A stretch of 35,917 nucleotides of DNA from positions 1-35,917 of the forward strand of contig WQYD01000011.1 of the NCBI GenBank assembly GCA_009781445.1, in the 5' to 3' direction. The stretch's first letter is position 1. Every line of letters starts with the position of its first letter. Under the pieces are notes generated by a model that did no database searches, was not told the origin of the DNA, and was given only the letters and a program-made list of their open reading frames with translations. Of the stretch, positions 7,091-14,388 are shown in pieces. The translations under genes and the position numbers were made by a program. The DNA comes from Bacillota bacterium (GTDB taxonomy: Bacteria > Bacillota > Clostridia > Christensenellales > DTU072).

Positions 7091-7822
7091 ATGGCGGAAA
7101 TCAATATAAAACCCTCAGAGAGGCTTGATAATCTTGAGTGCGGTGATTTAAAAATAATTCAGGATAAGGCAGGCTACACCTTTACCATGGATTCAGTTTT
7201 GCTTGCCAACCGCGCACGCGCGAATTATGGTGATAGGATTATTGATCTTGGCACGGGCAGTGGCGTTATTCCGCTTTTGCTTTCCTATAAAACTACAGCT
7301 AAGGAAATCTTTGGCATAGAAATTCAAGAAAGGCTTCACGACATGGCAAGCCGTTCGGTGCTTTTAAACGGGCTTGAGAACCGCATTAAAATTTTAAACT
7401 GCGATATTAAAAACGCCGTGAAATCGTTTGGCAAGGAATGCTTTGATATGGTGGTTTCAAACCCCCCTTACATGAAATTTGGTGGCGGTGAGTTTAGCGA
7501 AAAGGATATTTGCAAGCGCGAAGTTCTTATCACTTTAAATGAAATTATCGCGGTAGCCTCACAGCTTTTAAAGTTTGGCGGAAATTTTTTCATTGTTTAT
7601 AAAGCGGAACGGCTTACGGATTTAATGTGCGCTTTGCGCGAAAATAATTTAGAACCAAAGAGGATAACCCCCGTGCAACCCACGCCCAAAAAGCAGATAG
7701 ACACGGTTATCATTGAAGCCAAAAAGCAGGCGCAGGCAGGGTTAATTCTTGAAAAACCCCTGCTTGTGTTTGACGAAAACGGCGAATATAGCGAAGAAAT
7801 AAAAAGGATTTACAAGCAATGA
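7091..7822 (+). CDS. trmN6: tRNA1(Val) A37 N6-methyltransferase-like protein (TrmN6/YabB type)
   Basis: A 243-residue SAM-dependent class I methyltransferase. Motif I is D-L-G-T-G-S-G-V-I (57-65) and the amino-methylating motif IV is N-P-P-Y, as in DNA and RNA adenine N6-methylases. The N-terminal L-x-x-G-x-L-x-I-I-Q-x-x-x-G-Y-x-F-x-x-D-S-V-L-L pattern is typical of TrmN6 (E. coli YfiC, Bacillus YabB), which modifies A37 of tRNA-Val. Being immediately followed by rsmI with an ATGA overlap matches the order in many Firmicutes. The mRNA appears to start at the ATG. Confidence 0.9.
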   Translation: MAEINIKPSERLDNLECGDLKIIQDKAGYTFTMDSVLLANRARANYGDRIIDLGTGSGVIPLLLSYKTTAKEIFGIEIQERLHDMASRSVLLNGLENRIKILNCDIKNAVKSFGKECFDMVVSNPPYMKFGGGEFSEKDICKREVLITLNEIIAVASQLLKFGGNFFIVYKAERLTDLMCALRENNLEPKRITPVQPTPKKQIDTVIIEAKKQAQAGLILEKPLLVFDENGEYSEEIKRIYKQ

Positions 7823-8637
7823 ACGGAACGCTTTACATTGTGGGAACGCCAATCGGTAATTTAAAGGATATCACGCTTCGCGCGCTTGAAACCTTGAAAA
7901 CCGCAGATATTATCGCTTGTGAGGACACGCGCCACACGCGCGTACTGCTATCGCATTACGGTATTAACACCAAATTGATTTCTTATCACCAACACAACGA
8001 ACGCACGGCAACGGAAGAAATCAAAGAGTATTTAAACAGCGGAAAATCCGTGGCACTTGTTACGGACGCAGGAATGCCGGGGATATGCGATCCGGGGGCT
8101 ATCGTAATCAGCGAACTTAGGCAACAAGGCTTTGTAACCGAAGTTATCCCCTCTGCAACTGCCCTAACAAGCGCGGTAAGCCTTGCGGGAATTAAAGAAA
8201 GCGGATTTGTTTTCCTTGGATTTTTGCCAGAAAAATTAAAGGATAAAGACGCGCTTTTAGAAAGCTACAAAAATTCACCCCTGCCCCTCGCGCTTTACTG
8301 CGCCCCTCACGATCTTAATAAAATCATAGATTATCTTTATAAAAAACTTGGCAACCGCGTTCTCAAAAGCGTGAAGGAAATCACAAAACTGCATGAAACG
8401 GTTTACACAGGAACTCTATCTGAACCGAACATTGAAAACATTAAAGGTGAATTTGTGCTGATAGTTGAACCGCCTGTTTTGCACGAATCAAATGAGGATA
8501 TTATAACTCACGAACTAAAAACCTTAATCAAAAGCGGTATGCCAAAATCCGAAGCGGTTAAAGAGGTGGCAAAAAAGCTATCCCTTCCCAAAAACACAGT
8601 GTACGAGATTGCGTTAAGTATTGGCAATTATGGGTGA
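7819..8637 (+). CDS. rsmI: 16S rRNA (cytidine-1402-2'-O)-methyltransferase
   Basis: RsmI puts the 2'-O-methyl group on C1402 of 16S rRNA in the decoding centre, using SAM. The 272-residue protein starts with the tetrapyrrole-methylase-fold marks V-G-T-P-I-G-N-L-K-D-I-T-L-R-A (4-18) and I-A-C-E-D-T-R-H-T (32-40), then V-T-D-A-G-M-P-G-I-C-D-P-G near residues 80-92 and I-P-S-A-T-A near 107-112. A short helical C-terminal domain with K-S-E-A-V-K-E-V-A-K follows, as usual. Its ATG overlaps the trmN6 stop. No clear terminator separates it from the convergent PIN toxin gene 16 bp away. Confidence 0.96.
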   Translation: MNGTLYIVGTPIGNLKDITLRALETLKTADIIACEDTRHTRVLLSHYGINTKLISYHQHNERTATEEIKEYLNSGKSVALVTDAGMPGICDPGAIVISELRQQGFVTEVIPSATALTSAVSLAGIKESGFVFLGFLPEKLKDKDALLESYKNSPLPLALYCAPHDLNKIIDYLYKKLGNRVLKSVKEITKLHETVYTGTLSEPNIENIKGEFVLIVEPPVLHESNEDIITHELKTLIKSGMPKSEAVKEVAKKLSLPKNTVYEIALSIGNYG

Positions 8638-8653
8638 TTATTTTGTGGTTTCT

Positions 8654-9052
8654 CTAATATTTTGCTAAGAAATCTGACGGCGAAAGAACCTCAACTTCGT
8701 CATACACTCTTTCAAAGAAATGTTTATCCCCAGTAATGAGAACCTCGGCTTCTGCAAATATGGCAGAGACTAAAACATGCTTATCCCCTTGATCGCTTAT
8801 TGTTGCCTTTGAGGTTACAATTTCTTCGTTTGGTATATAAGTGTACTCGTATTTGAGGTTGGCAAAGAACCTCTCAAAAAGCGGTAGGCTCTTAGGAAAT
8901 TTGCGCTCAACAACCCGCTTAACTTCTTCAATTATCGTGTTGGTTAAAATTATCACAAACTTTTCAGAGGCATAATTTACGCACTGCGATGCACCGCCAT
9001 TCGGAAAAAGTCCAGCGGAAAGCAAAACATTGGAATCAAATATCACTTTCAT
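8654..9052 (-). CDS. PIN-domain toxin (putative toxin-antitoxin ribonuclease)
   Basis: A 132-residue PIN-domain protein of the COG1569-like toxin family, predicted metal-dependent ribonuclease. Acidic active-site candidates are D6 (I-F-D-S-N-V-L-L-S-A), E42/E43, D90 (D-Q-G-D-K-H) and D109 (I-T-G-D-K-H-F). Its ATG overlaps the stop of the upstream AbrB-type antitoxin (ATGA), the usual antitoxin-first order. The target RNA is unknown. Confidence 0.88.
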   Translation of the reverse strand: MKVIFDSNVLLSAGLFPNGGASQCVNYASEKFVIILTNTIIEEVKRVVERKFPKSLPLFERFFANLKYEYTYIPNEEIVTSKATISDQGDKHVLVSAIFAEAEVLITGDKHFFERVYDEVEVLSPSDFLAKY

Positions 9053-9297
9053 TTGAAACCCCTCACCTCGTGTACTAAAGCCGTAATATCGTCCTCCGTC
9101 TTAATGCCAAGTTCGTTCGCAATGCCTTGAAGTCCTGCTTGCAAGCTCTTTAGAGCTAACTTATTTGCATTTGTGATAAAGAAGCCGTCTGCCTGCTCTA
9201 CGAGCAAAACTTTATCACCACCCCTAACGCCAAGCTTTCTTCTCGTTTCGGGTGAAAGCGTTATCTGTCCTTTGTCTGTCAACTTTGCCAACTGCAT
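9049..9297 (-). CDS. AbrB/MazE/SpoVT-type antitoxin
   Basis: An 82-residue protein with the swapped-hairpin DNA-binding domain at the N terminus: L-T-D-K-G-Q-I-T-L-S-P-E-T-R-R-K-L-G-V near residues 6-24, then G-D-K-V-L-L-V. The C-terminal half is the region expected to wrap and inhibit the PIN toxin. Such antitoxins bind their own promoter, and an inverted repeat TGTAGTA-N6-TACTACA overlaps the -10 box just upstream. Ribosome site AAGGAG precedes the ATG. Forms one module with the PIN gene. Confidence 0.9.
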   Translation of the reverse strand: MQLAKLTDKGQITLSPETRRKLGVRGGDKVLLVEQADGFFITNANKLALKSLQAGLQGIANELGIKTEDDITALVHEVRGFK

Positions 9298-9330
9298 AAT
9301 TACACTCCTTATTGTAGTAAATTTCCTACT

Positions 9331-9368
9331 TGTAGTAATAGTATACTACAAAAAACAGCATTTGTAAA
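9331..9368 (-). promoter_or_regulatory. Promoter and operator of the AbrB/PIN module
   Basis: Minus-strand TTTACA (9363-9368) and TATACT (9340-9345) are 17 bp apart. A perfect inverted repeat TGTAGTA / TACTACA with 6 bp between the arms (9331-9350) covers the -10 box. A further TTGTAGTAA copy lies at about 9313-9321. This is the expected form of an autoregulatory toxin-antitoxin operator. Confidence 0.75.
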
Positions 9369-9435
9369 CAGGCAATTAAAAAATTTATATTCTTCATTCT
9401 TTGCAAGGCAATTGCGATAATGTAAACCTATAAAA

Positions 9436-10188
9436 TTATCTATAAACCCTATCTTTGCCAAGCATATCGTTTATGTTTTCGCAATGCCTTGCAATATTTT
9501 CGTGTTTGTCGCCATTAGCAACTGCTTTTTTGAGTAATTCAACAATCTTTCGCTTATCGTTATAGTTTGCTTGCGGATTATTGTTTATTATGTGGCGAAA
9601 CACTTCAAGCACCCTGTAATCGCGAACGATGTATGTGCCACGCGGTACAAAATCAATATCTTTTAATTCACAATTTCCGTAAAAAACAATTATGGAATAA
9701 AACGGGATTTGCTCTGAGCTAAGCAGTTTTTTCAAATTTGCGATGTGTTTTTCGTTTTGTTTAATCGGATTATAAAAAGGATATTTTTCTTCGCCGAACG
9801 CCAAAACCTTTGTCCAATTAGTTTGATTGCCGTTTCCATAAATCCAACCGCTATAGTCTTTGACTTCAAAAACAATTATGCCCACTTTGGTTGCTACCAC
9901 TAAATCAACTTGCGAAAATTTATCATTGCCAAGTTCAATATATAAATCGTGAAATATGGTTTGCGCAGGAATGTCATTCTTGAGCAATTCACGCACCAAA
10001 TCTCTTTCAGCATTTGTGCCTCGGTGTTGCGATGTTACGGTGTGAAATAATTGTTCTTCTTTTTCCTTGTCCCACTCTTCTTGTTTATATAATATATCGG
10101 CGCAATAGAGAATCGCGGGAAGAACGCCAAGAAGGAACAGCAAGAAGAAAATGTATCCGTTTATCTTGGGTCTTTCGTTCGTTTCCAT
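9436..10188 (-). CDS. Membrane-anchored NERD (nuclease-related) domain protein
   Basis: About 250 residues. An N-terminal membrane helix (I-F-F-L-L-F-L-L-G-V-L-P-A-I-L) is followed by a NERD domain: G-T-N-A-E-R-D-L-V, then Q-V-D-L-V-V-A-T-K-V-G-I-I-V-F-E-V-K-D-Y-S-G-W-I-Y-G. The D...E-V-K core is the pattern of restriction-endonuclease-like nucleases, so it may cut or bind DNA or RNA. I prefer the ATG at 10188 (METNERPK), 4 nt after the plsC-like stop; an ATG 14 codons upstream would overlap that gene. The substrate and role are unknown; NERD proteins are often in accessory or DNA-processing contexts. Confidence 0.85.
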   Translation of the reverse strand: METNERPKINGYIFFLLFLLGVLPAILYCADILYKQEEWDKEKEEQLFHTVTSQHRGTNAERDLVRELLKNDIPAQTIFHDLYIELGNDKFSQVDLVVATKVGIIVFEVKDYSGWIYGNGNQTNWTKVLAFGEEKYPFYNPIKQNEKHIANLKKLLSSEQIPFYSIIVFYGNCELKDIDFVPRGTYIVRDYRVLEVFRHIINNNPQANYNDKRKIVELLKKAVANGDKHENIARHCENINDMLGKDRVYR

Positions 10189-10192
10189 TGCG

Positions 10193-11437
10193 CTATTGTA
10201 ATTTTTTTGCTTTTTCTTCTTTAATATCAAACAAGGCTTGCACTGTGGTAAAAGCCCTTACGGGGCGGAATTTTTCTTTAAACACGAATTTGCAGAGGAT
10301 ATCCCCCTCAAATAAATCAATCCGTGAGGACATTTGCATAGGCAAGCAAGGGGGGTTAGGCAGGGGGAATTTTTTGGTTACTTCTTTGCCTATAAATTCA
10401 AAACCGTTTTCGGATATATTGAGAATGCCTTCGTCTACAGGGATATTTTCGCCGTTTCTTGTGTTAAAATACTCAAGTTTAACTTCCTCTGTATACACAT
10501 AATTTTCTTCGCTAAGCGCAATATTTTTAATGTGGTTATATTGATATTTGCACCACAAATCAAGCCTGTCAAACGCAACGCTTCCGCTTTCGGGAAGCAA
10601 TTTGCCGTATTCGTTAAAAACAACTTTATTACCGCAGGCAGTGCAGGAAACCGCGTTCCATTCCTCAATAATTGTGTGCATTTGGGCGCATTTGGGGCAA
10701 ACGAAAAGTATGCGGATAATGCCGTCCGTAGTGCTTCGCTTTTTATTAACGAAAGCAAGGTTATTATCCTGCTGAAAATTGCAATCGCTGTACTTAAACA
10801 AGGGCATCACGCGTTCTCTGATTTCTTTTACCGAAAGCGTGGCGCATTCCTCAGCGGTTAAAGCTATGTTGGTGTCTACCACCATTTTGCCCTTTCTAAA
10901 GCCCCTGAAATATCTTGGGCGCGTGCAATAACCGCCGTTTACCCTGATAACCACCACGGGAACTTTAAGCCATTTTAATAATTTGAAGTGCGTATCGGAC
11001 AGCCTTGAATCATTTCCGTCAAGCGTGAACATTGCTTCGGGGAACATTAGCACGGGAATTCCTGCGTCAATCATGCGCTTAATATTCCTTACGCTTACGG
11101 GATCTTTGGTAAATTGTTTTTTAGGGATAGAATTTTTAAGCCCTCTTGCAAGCCCGCCTGCGCTTAAGTAAAAAAGGCTTACCGCAATCACCATTGAACC
11201 GCGCCAAGGTCTTAACGCATGCCCCGCAAGGGCGAAATCCATGGGCGAACTATGCGTGGCAAGGGCAATAAAAGGCTTGCCCTTAAGTGGCTTAAGTGCT
11301 TCGCGCTGTTCCTTAGAAAATTCCGCACGGTAATTGATTTTTGAATATATTCCAAGCGCCCTTTGCAAAAGGTTCATATACCACGGTGGCTTTCTGAACT
11401 CTGGCTTGGGAACCATAGATTTTTGCTTTTTTGCCAT
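10193..11437 (-). CDS. PlsC-type acyltransferase with C-terminal zinc ribbon
   Basis: About 414 residues. The N-terminal half is a 1-acylglycerol-3-phosphate acyltransferase-like domain: the H-x4-D motif is T-H-S-S-P-M-D-F (H62, D67) and the motif III equivalent is M-F-P-E-A (131-135; E-G-T or E-G in classic PlsC). It should transfer an acyl chain to a lysophospholipid or related acceptor at the membrane. Unusually a Cys4 zinc ribbon follows (C247-x2-C250 ... C265-x2-C268), then ~140 residues of beta-rich unknown sequence. Start taken at ATG 11437; a GTG five codons upstream is possible. The zinc ribbon makes a standard phospholipid role less certain. Confidence 0.8.
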   Translation of the reverse strand: MAKKQKSMVPKPEFRKPPWYMNLLQRALGIYSKINYRAEFSKEQREALKPLKGKPFIALATHSSPMDFALAGHALRPWRGSMVIAVSLFYLSAGGLARGLKNSIPKKQFTKDPVSVRNIKRMIDAGIPVLMFPEAMFTLDGNDSRLSDTHFKLLKWLKVPVVVIRVNGGYCTRPRYFRGFRKGKMVVDTNIALTAEECATLSVKEIRERVMPLFKYSDCNFQQDNNLAFVNKKRSTTDGIIRILFVCPKCAQMHTIIEEWNAVSCTACGNKVVFNEYGKLLPESGSVAFDRLDLWCKYQYNHIKNIALSEENYVYTEEVKLEYFNTRNGENIPVDEGILNISENGFEFIGKEVTKKFPLPNPPCLPMQMSSRIDLFEGDILCKFVFKEKFRPVRAFTTVQALFDIKEEKAKKLQ

Positions 11438-11544
11438 TAAAGTTATTCTCACTTTAAAGATATATATATTAATATAATATCACATATAGAATAATAATTC
11501 AACCTTGCATATTTTGTGCGTGGTTTTCTGTGGCTTTCTCTAAT

Positions 11545-11573
11545 AAAAAAGACTGCTAAAAAGCAGTCTTTTT
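11545..11573 (-). terminator. Strong bidirectional terminator between gap and plsC-like gene
   Basis: GACTGCT (11551-11557) pairs with AGCAGTC (11562-11568), loop AAAA, flanked by A6 and T5 tracts, so it can stop transcription from either strand. It follows gap on the minus strand. Confidence 0.9.
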
Positions 11574-11601
11574 GTTGCTATAGCAACGAATTTGTGTCTA
11601 T

Positions 11602-12717
<1,116 letters not shown>

Positions 12718-12752
12718 TTAAGTTTCTTTTGGGGCTATATTGCACTTCTAAT

Positions 12753-12916
12753 ACTATTTAGCCTTCTGATTTGACACTTGCTTGCGATGTGTTTACGAGA
12801 TAAATTTTGGCTTTTCTTAGCTTTAGGTGTAGTGGAACTACATTAGCAAGCTAAGAAAAGACGGAATTTAGCCGAAAAGACACGCAATGATGTGTTAAAT
12901 TAGACGGCTAAATAGT
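12753..12916. repeat. 164-bp imperfect palindrome, MITE-like, overlapping hicB 3' end
   Basis: The two arms of about 80 bp align over almost their whole length. Both outer ends read ACTATTTAGCC (12753-12763 and the reverse of 12906-12916). Inner blocks include CTTTTCTTAGCTT (12811-12823) against AAGCTAAGAAAAG (12848-12860) and TGTAGT (12828-12833) against ACTACA (12837-12842), leaving a 3-nt loop. By eye about 80-85% of arm positions match. The right end contains the hicB stop codon and last codons. This fits a palindromic miniature element; no certain target-site duplication was found. As RNA it would fold as one long hairpin that could also end hicB transcription. Confidence 0.85.
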
Positions 12917-13305
12917 GTAAGTTCTTTTATTAAGGCTTCGCGCAACACCTTTGAAAAATTCAAGCCAAGTTCTTCCGCCTTGTCATTTAACCCCTTAGGG
13001 ATATAAAGGGTTTTTTTAACAGGTTTTTCGGAATTTTTCCTTTTATATGCCGTTAAATCCACATTTATCAGGCTAACAAATTCCTCTTTGGTGTTTGTGG
13101 CAAAAGCGGTTAACTCGCTTGCTTTCGGAAAAGCTCTTTTCTCGTCCTCATAAACCATTAGCACACCGCCAAGGCAATCTTCCGCCATGGTTATCGCCTC
13201 TTCAAGCGTGTCGCCCTCTGTAACTGCTCCGCCAAAATCGGGAAAATTAACAATGTAACCGCCCTCTTCCGCATTTCTGAATACCGCAGGATATATATAC
13301 TTCAT
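12895..13305 (-). CDS. hicB: HicB-family antitoxin
   Basis: 136 residues. The N-terminal partially degraded RNase H-like HicB fold is clear: Y-P-A-V-F-R-N-A-E-E-G-G-Y-I-V-N-F-P-D-F, then G-D-T-L-E-E-A-I-T-M-A-E-D-C-L. The C-terminal half has a ribbon-helix-helix-like DNA-binding region (K-K-T-L-Y-I-P-K-G-L-N-D-K-A-E-E-L-G-L-N then F-S-K-V-L-R-E-A-L). It should neutralise HicA and repress the hicAB promoter. The final residues (about FSRLI) and the stop lie in the arm of the 164-bp palindrome, so the natural C terminus may have been replaced. It lies 13 bp downstream of hicA. Confidence 0.92.
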   Translation of the reverse strand: MKYIYPAVFRNAEEGGYIVNFPDFGGAVTEGDTLEEAITMAEDCLGGVLMVYEDEKRAFPKASELTAFATNTKEEFVSLINVDLTAYKRKNSEKPVKKTLYIPKGLNDKAEELGLNFSKVLREALIKELTLFSRLI

Positions 13306-13318
13306 AATAATTACCTCT

Positions 13319-13504
13319 TTATTTTTCTACTCTTGCTTTTTTTAATATATCGTTCGCCGTTCCTTTCTTTAAATCGCCTTTGTGTTGCGGTACGGTTACA
13401 ACATCGCTATATTCTTGGTGGCGGAAATTTTTATGCCCGCCGTTTGTGCGCACCTCGTACCACCCTGCTTTCTTTAGTAGCTTTTCAATCTCTCGTACTG
13501 TCAT
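13319..13504 (-). CDS. hicA: HicA-family mRNA interferase toxin
   Basis: A 61-residue double-stranded-RNA-binding-fold toxin that cuts mRNA. It shows K-K-A-G-W-Y-E-V-R-T-N-G-G-H-K-N-F-R-H with catalytic H24, and the closing V-T-V-P-Q-H-K-G-D-L-K-K-G-T segment of HicA. Length is normal. First gene of hicAB, with an operator-overlapped promoter upstream. Confidence 0.93.
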   Translation of the reverse strand: MTVREIEKLLKKAGWYEVRTNGGHKNFRHQEYSDVVTVPQHKGDLKKGTANDILKKARVEK

Positions 13505-13531
13505 TAGTTATTGTTTCCTTTGAACAATATT

Positions 13532-13560
13532 ATTATACGCTACATAGCGTATAAATGCAA
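13532..13560 (-). promoter_or_regulatory. hicAB promoter with overlapping operator
   Basis: Minus-strand TTGCAT (13555-13560) and TATAAT (13532-13537), spacer 17 bp. A perfect 10-bp inverted repeat, TTATACGCTA and TAGCGTATAA with 2 bp between (13533-13554), fills the whole spacer and enters the -10 box. The expected ligand is HicB, alone or with HicA. Confidence 0.85.
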
Positions 13561-13608
13561 TAGTTTTTTATTTTACTTTTGTTTCTTGAAATTTTTAATC
13601 TTGCAAAC

Positions 13609-13631
13609 AAAAAAGCGCACGAATGCGCTTT
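13609..13631 (-). terminator. Terminator after the mazF-like gene
   Basis: AAAGCGCA (13612-13619) pairs with TGCGCTTT (13624-13631), loop CGAA. On the minus strand a six-T run follows (13609-13614). Confidence 0.8.
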
Positions 13632-13658
13632 CTTAGAGTCGGATTTCAGAAGTTTTAT

Positions 13659-14000
13659 CTAAACGAAGAACCCAAGGCTAATCATAAGCCCGCTGTTCAC
13701 GCGTTTCATTGTGTCAAAATTTAATTCGCCTATTTTATCTTGCAGGCGCGCTTTATCTATTGTTCTTATTTGTTCAAGCAGTACCACGCTATCCTTCGGC
13801 AATCCGTTTGCATGCCCAAGTTCTATATGGGTGGGTAATTTTGCCTTGCTTAATTGGCTTGTTACCGCTGCCGCAATAACGGTGGGCGCGTATTTATTTC
13901 CTATATCGTTTTGCACTATAAGCACAGGTCTTATTCCGCCCTGCTCACTTCCAACCACAGGGCTAAGGTCTGCGTAGTACAATTCTCCTCTTCTGATCAT
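13659..14000 (-). CDS. ndoA: MazF/NdoA (EndoA)-type mRNA endoribonuclease
   Basis: A 113-residue toxin of the MazF/PemK/Kid family, which cuts single-stranded mRNA. The family start [21 protein letters not shown] is followed by [12 protein letters not shown] and the internal H-I-E-L and L-L-E-Q-I-R-T-I-D motifs, as in Bacillus NdoA. GGAG lies 5 nt before the ATG at 14000, which I prefer over the ATG five codons upstream. No ribbon-helix-helix antitoxin (NdoAI/MazE type) is next to it on either side, so its partner must be elsewhere or has been lost; the upstream flank is occupied by a repeat element. Confidence 0.93.
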   Translation of the reverse strand: MIRRGELYYADLSPVVGSEQGGIRPVLIVQNDIGNKYAPTVIAAAVTSQLSKAKLPTHIELGHANGLPKDSVVLLEQIRTIDKARLQDKIGELNFDTMKRVNSGLMISLGFFV

Positions 14001-14085
14001 ACCTTCTCCATTCATAGTTATTCAATACCTTGTGATATTGTTGACTGAATTTCGTAATTTTATTCAAAATTGAGGGGGCAGGGAA

Positions 14086-14167
14086 GGATTCTAAATCTCA
14101 TTATGAAAAGTGAAACGAGAAACATGAAACGAGAAACATGGTGGAATCTAAATCTCGTTATTGATCA
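14086..14167 (+). repeat. Composite heptamer repeat element (intergenic)
   Basis: Five 7-mers TGAAAAG, TGAAACG, AGAAACA, TGAAACG, AGAAACA (14104-14138) sit between two copies of the core: GGATTCTAAATCTCATTA (14086-14103) and GGTGGAATCTAAATCTCGTT (14140-14159), which match at 16 of 18 aligned bases. The second core runs on as ATTGATCA. The same core appears at 23114-23134 and 31304-31321. Confidence 0.85.
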
Positions 14168-14201
14168 GCGCACAATGATAGATTTTAATATAATTACCGA
14201 T

Positions 14202-14230
14202 TTGCATTGACAAAGTATCCCAAATATAGT
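14202..14230 (+). promoter_or_regulatory. Promoter of the lipoprotein leader RNA
   Basis: TTGCAT (14202-14207) and TATAGT (14225-14230), spacer 17 bp. Transcription would start near 14237, right at the foot of the long leader hairpin. Confidence 0.6.
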
Positions 14231-14239
14231 AAATTGTAT

Positions 14240-14371
14240 TTACCACACAACTCAATTTTTTTCCATACGGCTGAATTTGTCAATCGGCTGTTCTCCCCGT
14301 ATGGAAATACGAGTTGTGTGGTAACAATGGAGGTAGCCCTTTGGGTGCGCCTCATTGTGGGCGCATTTTTT
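14240..14371 (+). ncRNA. Structured leader RNA with antiterminator/terminator switch
   Basis: A long hairpin has a perfect 14-bp base (14240-14253 with 14311-14324) and a perfect 11-bp upper stem (TTTCCATACGG 14260-14270 with CCGTATGGAAA 14297-14307). Next, ACAATG-G-AGG (14324-14333) can pair with CCTCATTGT (14350-14358). A competing hairpin, TGCGCC (14346-14351) with GGCGCA (14360-14365), is followed by six T (14366-14371) and is a full intrinsic terminator. The two 3' structures exclude each other, the usual expression platform of a riboswitch or attenuator. I do not recognise the ligand-binding part as a known class. The lipoprotein ribosome site lies just after the terminator. Confidence 0.7.
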
Positions 14372-14388
14372 ATTTTACGGAGGAATTT

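Noticed and set aside
10014-10861. Plus-strand frames over the NERD and plsC-like genes
   Set aside because: They are shadows of two genes with clear domain motifs on the other strand.
14240-14371. A known riboswitch (c-di-GMP, preQ1, fluoride, guanidine, T-box) or 6S RNA
   Set aside because: None of the conserved core sequences of these classes could be found; only the switch-like architecture is supported.
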